Notes under the pieces: model-generated
Database searches by the model: none
What the model was told of the DNA's origin: nothing
The model's input: the letters and a program-made list of their open reading frames with translations, nothing else
Shown: positions 43,057-54,339 of the stretch, in pieces
How the letters are laid out: every line of letters starts with the position of its first letter
Position numbering within the stretch: the first letter of the stretch is position 1
Made by a program: the position numbers and the translations under genes
Source: Gymnothorax reevesii
Lineage: Eukaryota; Chordata; Actinopteri; Anguilliformes; Muraenidae
Assembly (NCBI GenBank): GCA_029721435.1
Contig: CM056582.1
Coordinates: 42,118,611 to 42,182,610, forward strand
Direction of reading: 5' to 3'
Length of the DNA stretch: 64,000 nt

Positions 43057-43790
43057 AAAATAGCTGAGGGAATTCCCTGGGGAGGTAAAAGGGACTATGG
43101 GAAACCACCAGGAGCTCAATGTCCGCAGTCCACAGTCTCTCCCTCACTATGACAGTAGAACACCATTGTTTGTTTTCATACAGGCATTCACCGCTGTGTT
43201 TCTTGCCCGTCAGCTGACTGTCATGATCAAGCGGTGTTGGTGTCCCATAACCGTCTACATGCAGAGAACTGTGACTGTCATTGCTACAAAGCCAGGTTTT
43301 GGTAAATGCAAAAAACAGCTGCAGTCCTGTATTCATGCATATACGCCGAGTTAGCATGTAGTTCATCAGTCTTATTGCATATTGAACGCACATTGGCTAG
43401 GATGACTGAGGGTAGCGGCTGGTGTTTACCTCTGTCCCATTTGAGTCTAGCTCTCAATCCGCTCTTTTTCTTTTTCCCCCTATGGGTCTTCCTCTTTCTG
43501 TTGGTGTACGAGACATAGCTGGATGAGTGGCTGTGTAGTATGTCCTCTAGAAGCTCCGCTATTTCAGACGCTTGGTTAGCATGAAGCCGGAGCTGTAGCA
43601 GGAAGTCTCTGGAATATGTAGCACGTCGGCTAGCCGTACTTGCCGAATAATCCACAAAGTAGACAAGCTGCAGAAGGACCAATATAATAAACAGTCTCAG
43701 GTAGTCCATTGCACAAAAACCGTCACATAAAAAAAGGTTAAAAAAAAAAAAGAGGTTAAAAAAGAGAGAACTACTCAGCAAGCCGACCGT

Positions 43791-44164
43791 TCAACCCCAC
43801 GAGCAGTGACCCGGAAATTGAAGTTTAAAGTGATACATGATCATGAACTTTTGAATTTTATGATGTGAACACAGTGTGAAATATATACCTGCGCAGTTAT
43901 ATATATAAGCTAAGCCTGATCACTGGTTTTGACGCCTGCTCAGCTCTCTACTGGTCCTCCTTCTCACACAGCAACTTGATTCCTGTCCTCAAACCGTTAT
44001 TTGTTCTAACTCTGGTCTGTTCCTGGACTCTTGGATCCCTAGCCGGCTCATAAATATATAGCTGTTGTCTGTCATATGCATATGAATAAATATATTCTCT
44101 TCAGTGCGAAAACTAACATTGAGATTCATCCATTTCTTCATCATAACCATGACTGCTCTCCAGG
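43791..44164. other. Unassigned; possible LINE 5' region
   Basis: It lies upstream of the LINE protein start. It contains ATATATATAAGC-type sequence and AATAAATATATTC but no recognised motif. Confidence 0.3.
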
Positions 44165-44671
44165 GGCCGGTTGCATGAAATTAGACCCAGTCTTAGACTC
44201 AAACTTAATTTTAAGTCAGACACTTAAGTTACTATAGACACTTATATACAGGTTTTATGCAAAAGGCATATTTGAGTGACTTATTTAAAGTTTCACTCAG
44301 AAATTTTTTTGGGTATTTTTCGAAGAATTGGATCATATGTAACACACATTCGTAAATGCTTTCAATAACTTTTTATCATTATTTGAAAACTAAGATTTGG
44401 CTGGTTTGTACGGTCCTAAGCCCCATCCCTCAAAAAAGTGGTTGCACACGGTCCCCAAAGTCATATGACCTGTGACGTGTGAAAAGTATGTTGCAAAAGT
44501 TCCTAGCTGATTGACCAGTGGTTTGTTCTATACTGATAATTGATTTCGCCTTGATCAATCCTTGATTTCGTTGATTTTGAGATAACATTCATCAACATGC
44601 CAAATAGGTGTGTAGTGGTAGGCTGTAACAAGACTCCAAACGATGGTATGAGTTCACATCACTTCCCATAA
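44165..44671 (+). mobile_element. DNA transposon end with THAP gene start
   Basis: CAGGGGCCGGTTGCATGAAA followed by repeated CTTAGACTC/AAGTCAGACAC words resembles the terminal part of a GGCCGGTTGCAT-type fish DNA transposon. About 400 bases further the THAP reading frame starts. The right part is replaced by repeat D at 44672. Superfamily (ISL2EU/Harbinger-related or Kolobok) is not decided. Confidence 0.4.
44597..44671 (+). pseudogene. THAP zinc-finger domain, N-terminal fragment
   Basis: The frame from ATG 44597 reads MPNRCVVVGCNKTPNDGMS and SHHFP, then a stop. The M-P-x-x-C-x4-C start and the (S/H)-x-FP box are diagnostic of the THAP domain, a C2CH DNA-binding finger used by P-element-type and other transposases and by host THAP proteins. 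The second half (C-x2-H and AVPTIF-like end) is missing. The break coincides with the AGAGATGCCAAG end of repeat D. Confidence 0.65.
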
Positions 44672-44672
44672 A

Positions 44673-44946
44673 AGAGATGCCAAGTCTCACGCATTCGGTA
44701 GAGTCTCTCATCTCTTAGTGGCATTCACCTTCCTGTGCCGTAGTTTGCAATTTTCCAATCAGCGCGCACTGGAGAAATTCACTTGCGTAATTTAAGTCAT
44801 TGTGCATTAAGTTAGTCAGTTTCACGTGCATTACGGCGGATTTCCCCACTAGTGTCACAGAAATCAATTATGACTCGGGAATTCTCACGTTTGTCTGTAC
44901 TGAGATTGAAAGCAATGGAATTGTAATAAAGACGTTTCAGATAGTG
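44673..44946 (+). repeat. Dispersed repeat D, single arm (copy 3)
   Basis: It starts AGAGATGCCAAGTCTCACGC. It matches the right arm of the foldback element at 13.5-14.1 kb: CTCTTAGTGGCATTCACCTT, GTGCCGTAG, AAGTCATTGTGCATTAAG, GTTTCACGTGCATTACGG, GGATTTCCCCACTAGTG, AATTATGACTCGGGAATTC and AAAGCAATGGAATTG. This is the longest single arm in the window, about 270 bp. Confidence 0.7.
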
Positions 44947-46532
44947 CAGAGCTAGAAATGGGAATTGGGGCGGCACAGATCCGTCCCTTTATGATAATTA
45001 GGATAGTCCTGGCTCGTTCTCAATTATTTTTCTTTATTGACGCGTTTTCCAATTATCGTAGTTGCCAACTGAAGACAGTTTCTCTCCATACACGATCTAA
45101 CAGCAATGAAATCATGGGTTAATTCAGTGGAACTGAGAATTGGGGTGGACAAAACATCCATTTTAAACAATTATTAGTCCTGGGAGGGGGCTGTGATGGG
45201 GGCTATCATGTCATCATTTAAAAAAAAAACCTGTTTCGGTTGTCCACACGAACATTTTTTCAGATTTTCTCACTCTAGCACCCGTTGACAAAAAATACCA
45301 TTTTCAGGCTGCATTTTCGCTGTCTCCATGTTGACGAAAGGCCAAAATGTTACATTATTGATGCCTTTTCAAAAAAATCGGTTTTGTGTGGATGGGCCCT
45401 AAGTCCTGAACGTGAATGTGGTGTAGTGGATGAGTATAGCAGGACAGCATCAGTATGAATGGAGTATTCCAGCCAGTGTTTGTTCCATACCAGGAGCTGC
45501 TGAATTACCTCATTTTGCTCAGGAAAAAGTTGGAAAGTTCGTTTGCAGTATTACTTTGCTGGGCTAGATCACTAAGCCTTGCTGCCCTCAATGACCACAG
45601 TCTGACTAAACATCTAATGTCTATCACATTTTCTATTCTTAGATACTGTCACAATTTTTAGTTGTGAAGCCATTCTCACTCACATCACTACAGTGGCTGA
45701 CATTTGAAGCTGATGTTTTGCCCACGACTGTTGCGATCAGAAAAACAATTAGTTCAAAAAAATTTTTTTTTCAAGCAAACCCAACATATTTTAAGTCAGG
45801 ATTTGTCGAGAACTCTACAAAACTATATCATTTGATAACAGTAGCATATTCATGAAATGCATCATTTTAGTCAACTGAGGACTGGTAGTATGAGGGAAGT
45901 GGGACTGGGCTTTGTGATGCAGTTTCCTCCAGGGCGGGCACAGTTACTAACCGGGCAGGCCCAACCTGTCAATAACTAATGCCCATCAATTTCGCTCGCT
46001 GTGACCTTAGGGGATGGTTTTATATGGTTTATATGGTTCCACTGGCAGAAAAACTGTAGAGACAAAATTGGGCACTTCATTGATACCCAAACGGAACCCC
46101 TTCATTTTCACTTGGAAAAAGGTTAATATACAGTATTATAATAATAATAATAATAATAATCATCATCATCATCATCATCATCATCATAATTTCCGCTTGC
46201 ACTTGATCCAGTAGTGAGTGCCATGAGTCAAAATAGTCACTTAACAGTAAAACGTATGATTATTTTTGAATTAACATCAATGCAATAATTTTAATTTTAA
46301 GCAGTATGGAGACCCTCAGGTGAGGAGGAGGGGCAACATGTGGGGTATTTGGATTCACAGGTAGTGGTTTCATTGCAAACCGAAGGACGGCAGCTTCAAT
46401 GTTGACATTTCATCACTTTTTTTGTATTTGCAGCACTTTTTTGACGCAAGATATTGAAAATAAACTGAAGTTAGTCAAAATTATAAATGGTACATGTATC
46501 TTGCTTCATTCAAACGATTTTTCACTCTCTAT
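44947..46532. other. Unassigned with partial MITE and microsatellite
   Basis: At 45230-45410 GTTGTCCACACGAACA and the closing GTGTGGATGGGCCCTAAG resemble the two ends of a hAT-type MITE with a degenerate interior. At 46138-46187 there is an AAT run followed directly by an ATC run. The remainder gave no signature; the His/Asn-rich frame over the microsatellite is not a gene. Confidence 0.4.
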
Positions 46533-47177
46533 GGCTGGATTCACACTGCAGGTCTTGCTGCCCAGATCGGATTTTGAGGCCCATATCCGATTTGTTCAAC
46601 TGCTTGTTTACATTTTGTTTTGAGCGTGAATGATATGTTTCATTTCCATTCAGTTTGTTTACACCACTCACTACCTGGCCACTGTCTTGGGCGATCCACA
46701 TGCATATAGTGGAGAAGGCTACCTGCATCATCGCAAATGCGCAGGCAGACTCCGACCTAGTCCAGGCCTATATTTGGCGTATAGGCGTAGGCAACACACT
46801 TCTCATTGTAAAAAATGGTGGACATAGAGTTTGGCTTGACAAACATTCCAAAAGTTATGTCAGAAACTGTCGCCATTTCTGATGCATCAAGAACACAATT
46901 ATTTTTATTTTGGTAATTATCTTATCTGCATGTTGACATGCATTTACATGACGGGCACATTGGAACATATCCGAGACACCATATACATATCTGAACAAAA
47001 ACCACATTTGAATGAGCCCTGGATCCGATCTGACGGATCCGATCGAGGGCGGAATCAATTTGTTTTTTTCTTCCGTTTACACAGCCATGTGACAGATCGG
47101 ATATTGGCTGCATTTGAGCAAAAGATCTGATTCGTCTCACAATCGTGTCACATTTAACCGACAGTGTAAATCCAGCC
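46533..47177. mobile_element. 645-bp MITE with GGCTGGATTYACACTG ends
   Basis: The left end GGCTGGATTCACACTGCAGG and the right end CGACAGTGTAAATCCAGCC are inverted copies. Further in, AGATCGGATTTTGAGG pairs with CAAAAGATCTGATTCG. Flanks are ...CTCTAT on the left and TATGATG on the right; depending on where the end is set, the shared bases are TAT or CTATG, so the superfamily stays open. No coding content. Confidence 0.7.
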
Positions 47178-50100
47178 TATGATGTTTGATTCCTGAGTTG
47201 CAAAACCTTAAATAGGGGTAATGCTCAAATTGGCAAGGTGGCTGGATTTGGCATTCAAGCAGAGGGGTTAATTTGCGTTGAAACTGCTCCTGAACAAGAA
47301 CTACACCCTCAAGAATCAAATCTCTGCTCAGTTGCATAATGTGCTGGCAGGAAATAAGCAATTATACTGCACAACCAAAGGACAATAGCATTAAAGGTAG
47401 CTATTAGTTTATGAGTATATTGTCAGACCTAGCGCTAATAGGAAAATTGGGCTCTTTAAGTTCTGTAGAAAAGAGTGTATTGAAGACTTGTCGAAGAAAA
47501 TGTTTCATAATCTTCTTGGCTATCATAGGTTGGGTTATCAACATAACAGAGACTAGATAGAGCACATTTCTATGCTGACTGGCAGCCATGGTACTCATGC
47601 ATAATTGCTGCTCATAAAATGCCTTCATTAGTGTGAATAGCACAGAAGCCTTGGCCCACTGTCCCAATGAGAAATAATCCCTTCAACTACTGGTTATGCA
47701 AATATGGAGTCAGACATAAATGTTATAATTAAGGCAATTTAATGTCCTCTTTTATTGCAGCAGAGCCATTAAATGTATGGCACAAATGTATCTTAATTCC
47801 AGGAATGCAATTAGCATCTGGTCAAAAACAGTAAATAATAAATAATTCATACTGATAATCCATAAATACATGGCCTGTGTCTCCTGTTACCACATTAAAC
47901 CATATTAAAGCATTTAAAAACAAACAGAAAACAAATAGTTTTTATGAGTTCCTCCCAAAAGCCCATCAAACATGCATTTTCAAATCTGCAGTGTAACTGA
48001 GATGTAAAAAAAAAAAAAGGGTACATCATAGAGTCCCTGTCAAAGGAATTAATAATCAAACTCAAATGTAATCACTTACATTCCAGATGCGGAAACAAGA
48101 AATATTAGTCTAATACATGAAATATAAAGCCAGAATCTCCTGAAACATGCACGCATACTTTCTCAAATCTGCTATCTATGAAACCCACAGTCACTCACTC
48201 ATTTTCCTGTGCGTTAAAAAAACATAGGTTTTGTAAGCTGTACCTTTAAAAACATGGCCAAATTCTAAAAAGGATACATAATAGTTAAACTGTCCATAGA
48301 TATAACACTATATGTGCCGTGCTGGTGATGAAAAACCAATTTCTAGAACAGAGAGCTGTAATCCCTAACAGAAAACACATGCTCGTTGTTCATAAGCACA
48401 ATTCCCTTTTGTGTGCTAATCTCAGGCACTGGCCCCACTGAAAGCCACTCAGTAAATGGGCTTTCATTTGAATTTCTTCCAAGCGAAACACTTCCAGAGT
48501 GAGAAGGGATTGGCAGCAAAAGGGAGGGCCGTACTCTCCACTCCTCTCATCTCTGAAGCGGAAAACAGCCAGGGATCATGCTTAAAAACAGCGGGAAAAA
48601 ACAGCCTCTAAAAACACAGTTAACTGAAATATAGCACAGAAATGAGTGTTTTTATTATGAACACAAGGAGACATGGATTAGATAAAACTGTACACAACAT
48701 AGGAAAAAGAGAATTCAAAGTACCTTCAAGACAAAATTATATGTCAATAATAATAATAATAATAATAAGCAGCACTCAAAGAGCACATATTCCTGCCAAG
48801 GCCCAACAGTCCCCCTGTCACCCAAAGATGTTGAAAAGGGTGTCAGGGCAAGGAATGGTGTGGAGGACCCAGTTGCAGGGACGTGGAGTTCATTAAATAA
48901 AGAATGAACCTTGATTCCTGTCTATTCGGTATTGCTTCGTTCAGGCCTACTGCTGCGCAATAGGTATAATAAATAAAACCAGTGAAAAGTCCAGCCTTGC
49001 ACTTGAGTCAAGTCCTCAACTTCCTGTCCTCTCTGTACCTGAACTGTGTAAGAAACACAAACGTTCCACAAATACAAATTTCAGGATAACATAAAGGAGA
49101 GCGCACCAAACGCGAAGCGGAATTCTTGACTAAAGCTACCTGCCCTAAACTAAAAGGGAAACAGGTGGGCATAATTAGGGCAGGGGACAACAGATAATTG
49201 GTTAATTAGGTTAGGGGCAGGTAGCCAGAAAAATGGAATGCCAGAGGGGAGGAGCATTACATGTCCCCACATGTCTGGGACACATATGAGTTGCATTATT
49301 ATGTACCATCACACAAGTAAATAAAAAAAAATTCCTATATGCAGAATTTGGTCTGGATTACTCCCAATAATGAAATCACTTTTAAGTTGGGTCGAGACAC
49401 ATCTGTGGTAGAAATGTCATAACAATCTGTCAATAAATTTTCCTGTAATTTGCTAACAAACAAGCAAACATACTGACTTACAAACAATGAGCAGAAATGT
49501 GAGGCATTGAGCTCACGTGTTCGGGGGACACCCACAGTCCGAGACAACAGTGAGGCTGGAAACATCACGTAAAGAAATTGAGGATTTCCATATAATTATT
49601 TTGTGCTTGTTTGCTGGCATGAGAACCTGCTCACATGTGTGCAGCATACAGATAAAATGGCAGCTGCATTTACCAGTTTATTCAAAGTAGTAAAGACTGA
49701 TTGATTGGCGTGGGGAATTGCAGACTGAGGAACACTGAACAGATCCCACCAAAGACGATAAAGATTTGCAGCACCGGTAGAAAGCAGAGCCTTTCACTTC
49801 ACCGTCGATGCCTTGCTTTCGTCTCCCTTACCCTCTGTTCAAAGCCTGTCGAGCTGTGGAGGATTCGCACACAAGCAGAAATAAAGAACTCAGTTTGACT
49901 TTTACTTTCTTATTTCTTCACTGATAAGGCATCAACAGCTTTCAGTGTTTGGTCGGAATACTGTTTTTCAGGATGGCTAATCAAAGGAATGGCTCCATTG
50001 AATCTACATTTCTCTTGGCTACTGACTCCAAGCATGTAATTTATATTCACATGATATTTATAGTCCCCATATACTTCATTTTTTAAAGTTGCAAGTATTA

Positions 50101-50935
50101 CGTACATCTTCAAAGTTATATAAAAATGTGGCTGCCGATTTGCTTAGGCAGCCAAGAATGAGTGCCATACATGGAAGAAAAAATTCAGTGCCGCACCCAT
50201 AAAATCATTCAAAGATGTCAATCATAATCATTCAAAATTCATTGACAGCATTACTTCACTACACTTCACACCAGCCACCTGCGCTGGGCTACTTAGTCTG
50301 TCATTGAGAAATGCTGCTGCATTCTTGGTAGCACACGTTGTTGCTTCATAGCACAAAGGTCATTGGCTTGAGTCAGACCAGGGCTTTGGACTGTGCAAGT
50401 TTTCCCATTTTTATTAACTCCTTCACTGGGTACTCAGATTTCCTTGAAGGAGTAAATCCTCTCATGGTTTGATGCTCCTGAAATTCAACGCGGATGAAGT
50501 AAGAGCAGGTCATAATTTAAGGTCATCATAATTTAATTAGCCCGCAGCTGGTCGCATGACATTTAACCTGCATAAGCGTTACAACGAATGAAGGAATTAT
50601 CCTGCTCTGTAGCCAGTCATGAACACATACCACAAAAGGTTCTTAACGTTAGGCAAATCATGGTAAAGTGATGCAGTAATCGTACTCAGTACTATGACAA
50701 AGGAGAATCACAAGGGGAAAGAAATAATGAAATGAGTTAGTGTTATATTCCAGCTGGCAAAGGGTAAAGAAGTTAACATAAAACCAGGCTGTATTTACCA
50801 AAGTATTTATTTTCAGTAAGGACAGTTCGGCTGAAGGAATACAGACTGAAAGAGGGAACAGGGCATCAGGTGTGGCCAAATCAACAACAAAGGATAACAA
50901 GTGGTGCCAGGCACAACAAACCCCGCCCCTCGCAC
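47178..50935. other. Long stretch without recognised genes
   Basis: An AAT microsatellite lies at 48746-48768. At 49701-49920 GCAGAAATAAAGAACTCAGTTTG has an AATAAA signal and an end-of-transcript look, possibly an LTR or a 3' end, but nothing pairs with it. At 49260-49570 there is text resembling vertebrate dispersed repeats (AACTTTATG-like wording is absent, so I leave it unnamed). No coding motifs were found. Confidence 0.35.
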
Positions 50936-51130
50936 ATACTTTCGCCTACTTGTATGAAGTTTAATAGGGGTCCATTCTAGGTCAATGGCAATCCCTAAAC
51001 CGAATTTGGGGTGAATGTGCCCATTCGTTTTGCCACTAGAGTTTTAACAAACAAACAAACACAGAAAGAAACGCACAAACAAACCAAACCAAAAACAATA
51101 ACCCTTGCCCTCATCGGGGCAAGGGTTAAC
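50936..51130. repeat. Dispersed repeat fragment with CAAGGGTTAACAAAAAG
   Basis: GGTCCATTCTAGGTCAATGG, AACAAACAAACAAAC and CTTGCCCTCATCGGGGCAAG (a hairpin) followed by GGTTAACAAAAAG. The wording suggests the end of a dispersed fish repeat. Family unknown. Confidence 0.35.
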
Positions 51131-51497
51131 AAAAAGAGAACTCCTAAAAACTAGAGTTATCAGGATAAAACAAACGGAAATTAAATAATGAAGACATCTC
51201 CGAATAAACTATGTGGCTTTTAAAACAATACTACAATATAGACTGCACCCTCAAATCCTAGGGATCTAAACATTCAATGGCACTACGTGTATGCGGATTC
51301 AAGTCAGACCCATCACTTAGCCTAATAGTGACTTGGTGTTGAGGGCATAAATCCAACAGTATGTTGTTATACGGTAGTGTGCAGTAATTATGATACACTT
51401 AACAAAATGAGGATAAATCAGAGACCAAGTACAATTCAATAATTTATTTAATGTAATATTGGATAATATAGATGAAAATAAGTAAGCAGAAAATAAA
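51131..51497. other. Unassigned AT-rich stretch
   Basis: No recognised feature. Confidence 0.3.
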
Positions 51498-52273
51498 TAC
51501 AAACCTCAAATCCAATGAAACTAGGACATTGTGTAAAACGTGAATAATAACTGAATACAATCATTTGCACATCCTTTTTGATCTATATTCAATTGAATAC
51601 ACAAAGACAAGATATTTAATGTTCAAAATGATGAACTTTGTTGTTCTTTTAGGGAAATATTCACAAATATTGAATTTGATGCCTGCAACACGGTCCAAAA
51701 AAGCTGGGACAGGGGCATGGTTATACCACTGAGTTACAATCACCTTTCCTTTTAACAACAATCAATAAGCATTTGGGAATTCTTTCAGGTTATTCGATAT
51801 GAACTCAAAGTACAAGAATCTTCCATGGTCTTCGGCTCAGATTTGGCTCAAATTTACCTCTCTATTCGTAATGAACACATGCAAAACTTTAGGGTCCTAC
51901 TCGAAGGCCTTTCCGAGATATGGCCCCCCAAAAATTGGGGGCCATGCCAAAGCGAATCGTGAATGTTAATTTATAGGGATTTAAATGGCTACGAAGTTCA
52001 AATTGAAACCAGGACAGAAATTGCCCTTATTCAAAAGAAGTTACCATCATTTTTATCAAAAGCTCTTTTGTTGTGATCGGTAATCTTGGTTGACAGCTCT
52101 TGGAGTCTAGCTTTCTAGACTCCAATTAAATATCTTGTAGTACATATATTAAATATCTTGTCTTTGTAGTGTACTCAATTGTATATAGGTTGAAAAGGAT
52201 TTGGAAATCGTTGTATTCTGTTTTTATTCAAGTTTTTCACAACATCCCAACTTCATTGGAATTGGGGTTTGTA
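51498..52273. mobile_element. Chimeric Tc1 derivative with foreign interior (T3)
   Basis: The left end TACAAACCTCAAATCCAATG and the right end inverse (CATTGGAATTGGGGTTTGTA) delimit 776 bp. TIRs of about 130 bp share AACTGAATACAATCATTTGC/AACAGAATACAACGATTTCC and CTATATTCAATTGAATACAC with the T2 element. On the left about 170 further bases are still Tc1 (AAAAAAGCTGGGACAGGGGC, CCTTTCCTTTTAACAAC). The middle, about 51790-52130, has no transposase and looks unrelated, with a GGCCCCCCAAAAATTGGGGGCC palindrome. Both ends retain TA. Confidence 0.7.
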
Positions 52274-52946
52274 TTAGATCACATGGTCAGGTTGAGTTAT
52301 ACTAGTCCTTTAATTGAAGCCTCATGTTTTTTCAGGTTAATTTTCAAGAAACAGCTGTCTAGTTGTATTAAAATGCACATACTTTAAAGTATTGTTAAGG
52401 GTCTCTTCAATGTTCTGAACCAAAGACTGACAGCTTATTTATTCAATCGCACAGTCAGTTTCCATGATGTCAGCACCATGGAATCAAAAACAGTTAAATG
52501 GACAATGTCATATGAAGGAACTCAGGTCCTAAATTTATTGATCCAGAGTCAGAAACTTCATCCATGAGAAGCCCTTTCATATTAGGTGACATCATTTGGT
52601 TGAACTACGTTATTCCCATAAACAAAGCCTTGTGAGTGTTAGTTTCAGGTTTCTGTTGAAGAAACAGTGACGAGGTCACGTTAACAAGCACCAGCTTTAA
52701 AGAAAGTTTTTGTCCAAGAAACAGGTGGCAGGTTATATGAACAAGCACCAGCACTAACACATCCATGAATGGTCTCCAACTGTCATGCTTAATACTTGAG
52801 TCAGCTAACTTATCCAATATTTGCCCTATGTATTAGTTCGCATGGACAAGGTTGAGTTTTAACATAACATAACATGAATGGCAAGAACAGGCCGTTCAGC
52901 CCAATTACTCTCCCCAGTTTCTTTATACTGTTGTGAATATATCTCT
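52274..52946. other. Unassigned; short AACAT repeat
   Basis: A small AACAT repeat lies at 52859-52875. Nothing else recognised. Confidence 0.3.
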
Positions 52947-54172
52947 TCAGATACTCAATGACTCAATGGTATCTAGCTTTAAGTCAAGCCTGCTCTTGAA
53001 AACCCCCAAGGTCTCTGCCTCAACAATATGGTCAGGCACAATATGCCACATTGAAATTACTCTTTGGATGAAGAAATATTTCCGAATATCAGTGCTAAAT
53101 ATACCTTTGGTCAACTTCCATTTGTGACCTCGAGTTCTACTCACAACACTTGGTCGAAGGAATCCTACATAATTCACTTTGTTAATCCCTGTAACATATT
53201 TAAAGACCTCAATCAAATCACCCCAGTGTCGCCTTTTCCTAAGACTAAAGAGATTAAGGATCTTCAGCCTCTTCTCATAGCTTTCATCTTTTGATCCTGG
53301 AATCAGCTTAGTGGCTTTTCTCTGAACTTTCTCAACAGCCTCTATATCTCTCTCAAAGTATGGTCCCCAGAACTGTACACAATACTCCAGATTCCAGATG
53401 GTTTGACGAATGTGTTGTACAAAAGAAGCATCACCTCCTTAGATTTGTACTCAATACTTTTGGTAATGTATCCCAGCATCCGATTGGCTTTTTTAAATGC
53501 ACTGTAAAAAAAAAAATGTTGTCTCAACTTAAAAAATTGTTAGTGTCCAGGCTACCTAAAAATTTCAAGTTATCTGAATTTGAGTTGATAAATTGAGGTA
53601 ATATTCAACTTAATCTCAAGTTCAATCAGCTTAATTTTAAGGCAGCCTGGACACTAACAATTTTTTCAGTTGAGACAAGTTTTTTTTTTTCACAGTGTGC
53701 TATGGCACAATGGCTAGAGCCTGTGAGGGTTTGGTCAACAAACAAATTATTACATTTCAGTTGCCACATTTCTGCCCAATTCTGGATTCTATCCAAATCA
53801 TCCTGAATCACTTTAGTGGTCTCTAAACTATTTGCCAAATCCTACGAATACTTTTGGTCATCCACTGAGGATTCTGCTTTTTCAGCTTACTTTTGGACAC
53901 CTTTGGAATGAATCTGCATTGTGATTCAAGTAAAACCCCCTTTAAATCTTTCCCACATCTCATTTACAGACTCACAATCCAGAAGTGTCTCCCATTTTAT
54001 TTCACTTAGATATGAACGCATCCTGTCAAAGTTTGCTCGCCTAAAATAGAAAATTTTAGTTTTTGAATACATGAAACTTTCCATGAAAAATCAAAATTAA
54101 CAGCAGAGTGCTCACTAGTCCCAAGTGGCTTCAGTACCTCAAAATTGTTAATTATATCCGGGTCATTACAGA
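52947..54172 (-). pseudogene. CR1/L2-like LINE with RT core deleted
   Basis: On the minus strand the order is: end of the endonuclease CNDPDIINNFEVLKPLGTSE followed by HSAVNFDFSWK (DHS-type box, Asp now Glu), then QNPQWMTKSIRR. It jumps directly to NSLETTKVIQDDLDRIQNW and AEMWQL, which belongs after the reverse-transcriptase active site. A MITE follows, then KANRMLGYITKSIEYKSKEV, MLLLYNTFVKPS, LIEVFKYVTGINKVNYVGF and FFIQRVISMWHIVPDHIVEA at the C-terminus. Roughly 300 residues including the catalytic YADD-type motif are deleted. Different family from the LINE at 38-44 kb. Confidence 0.7.
53502..53697. mobile_element. 196-bp MITE with CACTGTAAAAA ends
   Basis: The left end CACTGTAAAAAAAAAAATG and the right end TTTTTTTTTTTTCACAGTG are inverted. 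Next inside, TTGTCTCAACTTAAAAAATT pairs with AATTTTTTCAGTTGAGACAA, and TGTTAGTGTCCAGGCTACCT pairs with AGGCAGCCTGGACACTAACA. Arms are about 60 bp. It lies inside the LINE C-terminal region. I recognise it as a frequent teleost MITE type. Confidence 0.8.
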
Positions 54173-54339
54173 GACTTAAGTAACCCATACGTTTTCAGTC
54201 CCACTACACTAAGCAGCACAGGCACTTTCTTTGCATCCCCGATTGCATTTGTCAGGATATAGTGCTCAAAACGTTCAATATACGTTGCCCATTGCTCACC
54301 GGAATCATCAAACATCCTGGTATTTCATTGAATGTTGGC
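54169..54339 (-). pseudogene. LTR-retrotransposon gag fragment
   Basis: The minus strand reads MFDDSGEQWATYIERFEHYI, LTNAIGDAKKVPVLLSVVG and LKTYGLLKSL, then runs into LINE sequence. The pattern W..Y.ERFEHY...N.I.D..KK..LLS..G..TY.L is the start of the gag capsid domain of Ty3/gypsy-like retrotransposons. Only about 50 residues are present. The junction with the LINE endonuclease is at 54166-54172. Confidence 0.65.

Larger units (their letters stand above)
38430..43790 (-). pseudogene. CR1/L2-type LINE, ORF2 split by two solo LTRs
   Basis: Three minus-strand segments make one protein. Segment 1 (43790-43062): a basic N-terminus, LPSVILANVRSICNKTDELHAN, and endonuclease text WCSTVIVRERLWTADIELL and YLPREFPQLFL. 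Segment 2 (41869-41678): VYTHPKAKAAAASNHIM and YQYVTCTTRMRKTLDK. Segment 3 (40503-38430): VARPPLGTADHGTILL, FFPNNKP, the reverse transcriptase with NTAPGPDKVCGRTLKHCAEQ, VPNDLRPVSLTSLVTKTLER, SAQGCVLSPLLFTFYADECR and KFADDTVLLSL (catalytic Asp pair), then NTDEIVKKCHQRPYLLRKLN and IKICSKIIGLPVSAF near the end. A target-primed reverse transcription enzyme; several frameshifts and stops make it dead. Clade naming (L2 versus Rex1) is uncertain. Confidence 0.8.

Noticed and set aside
46014..46214. Asn/His-rich frame.
   Set aside because: It is a translation of the AAT/ATC microsatellite.
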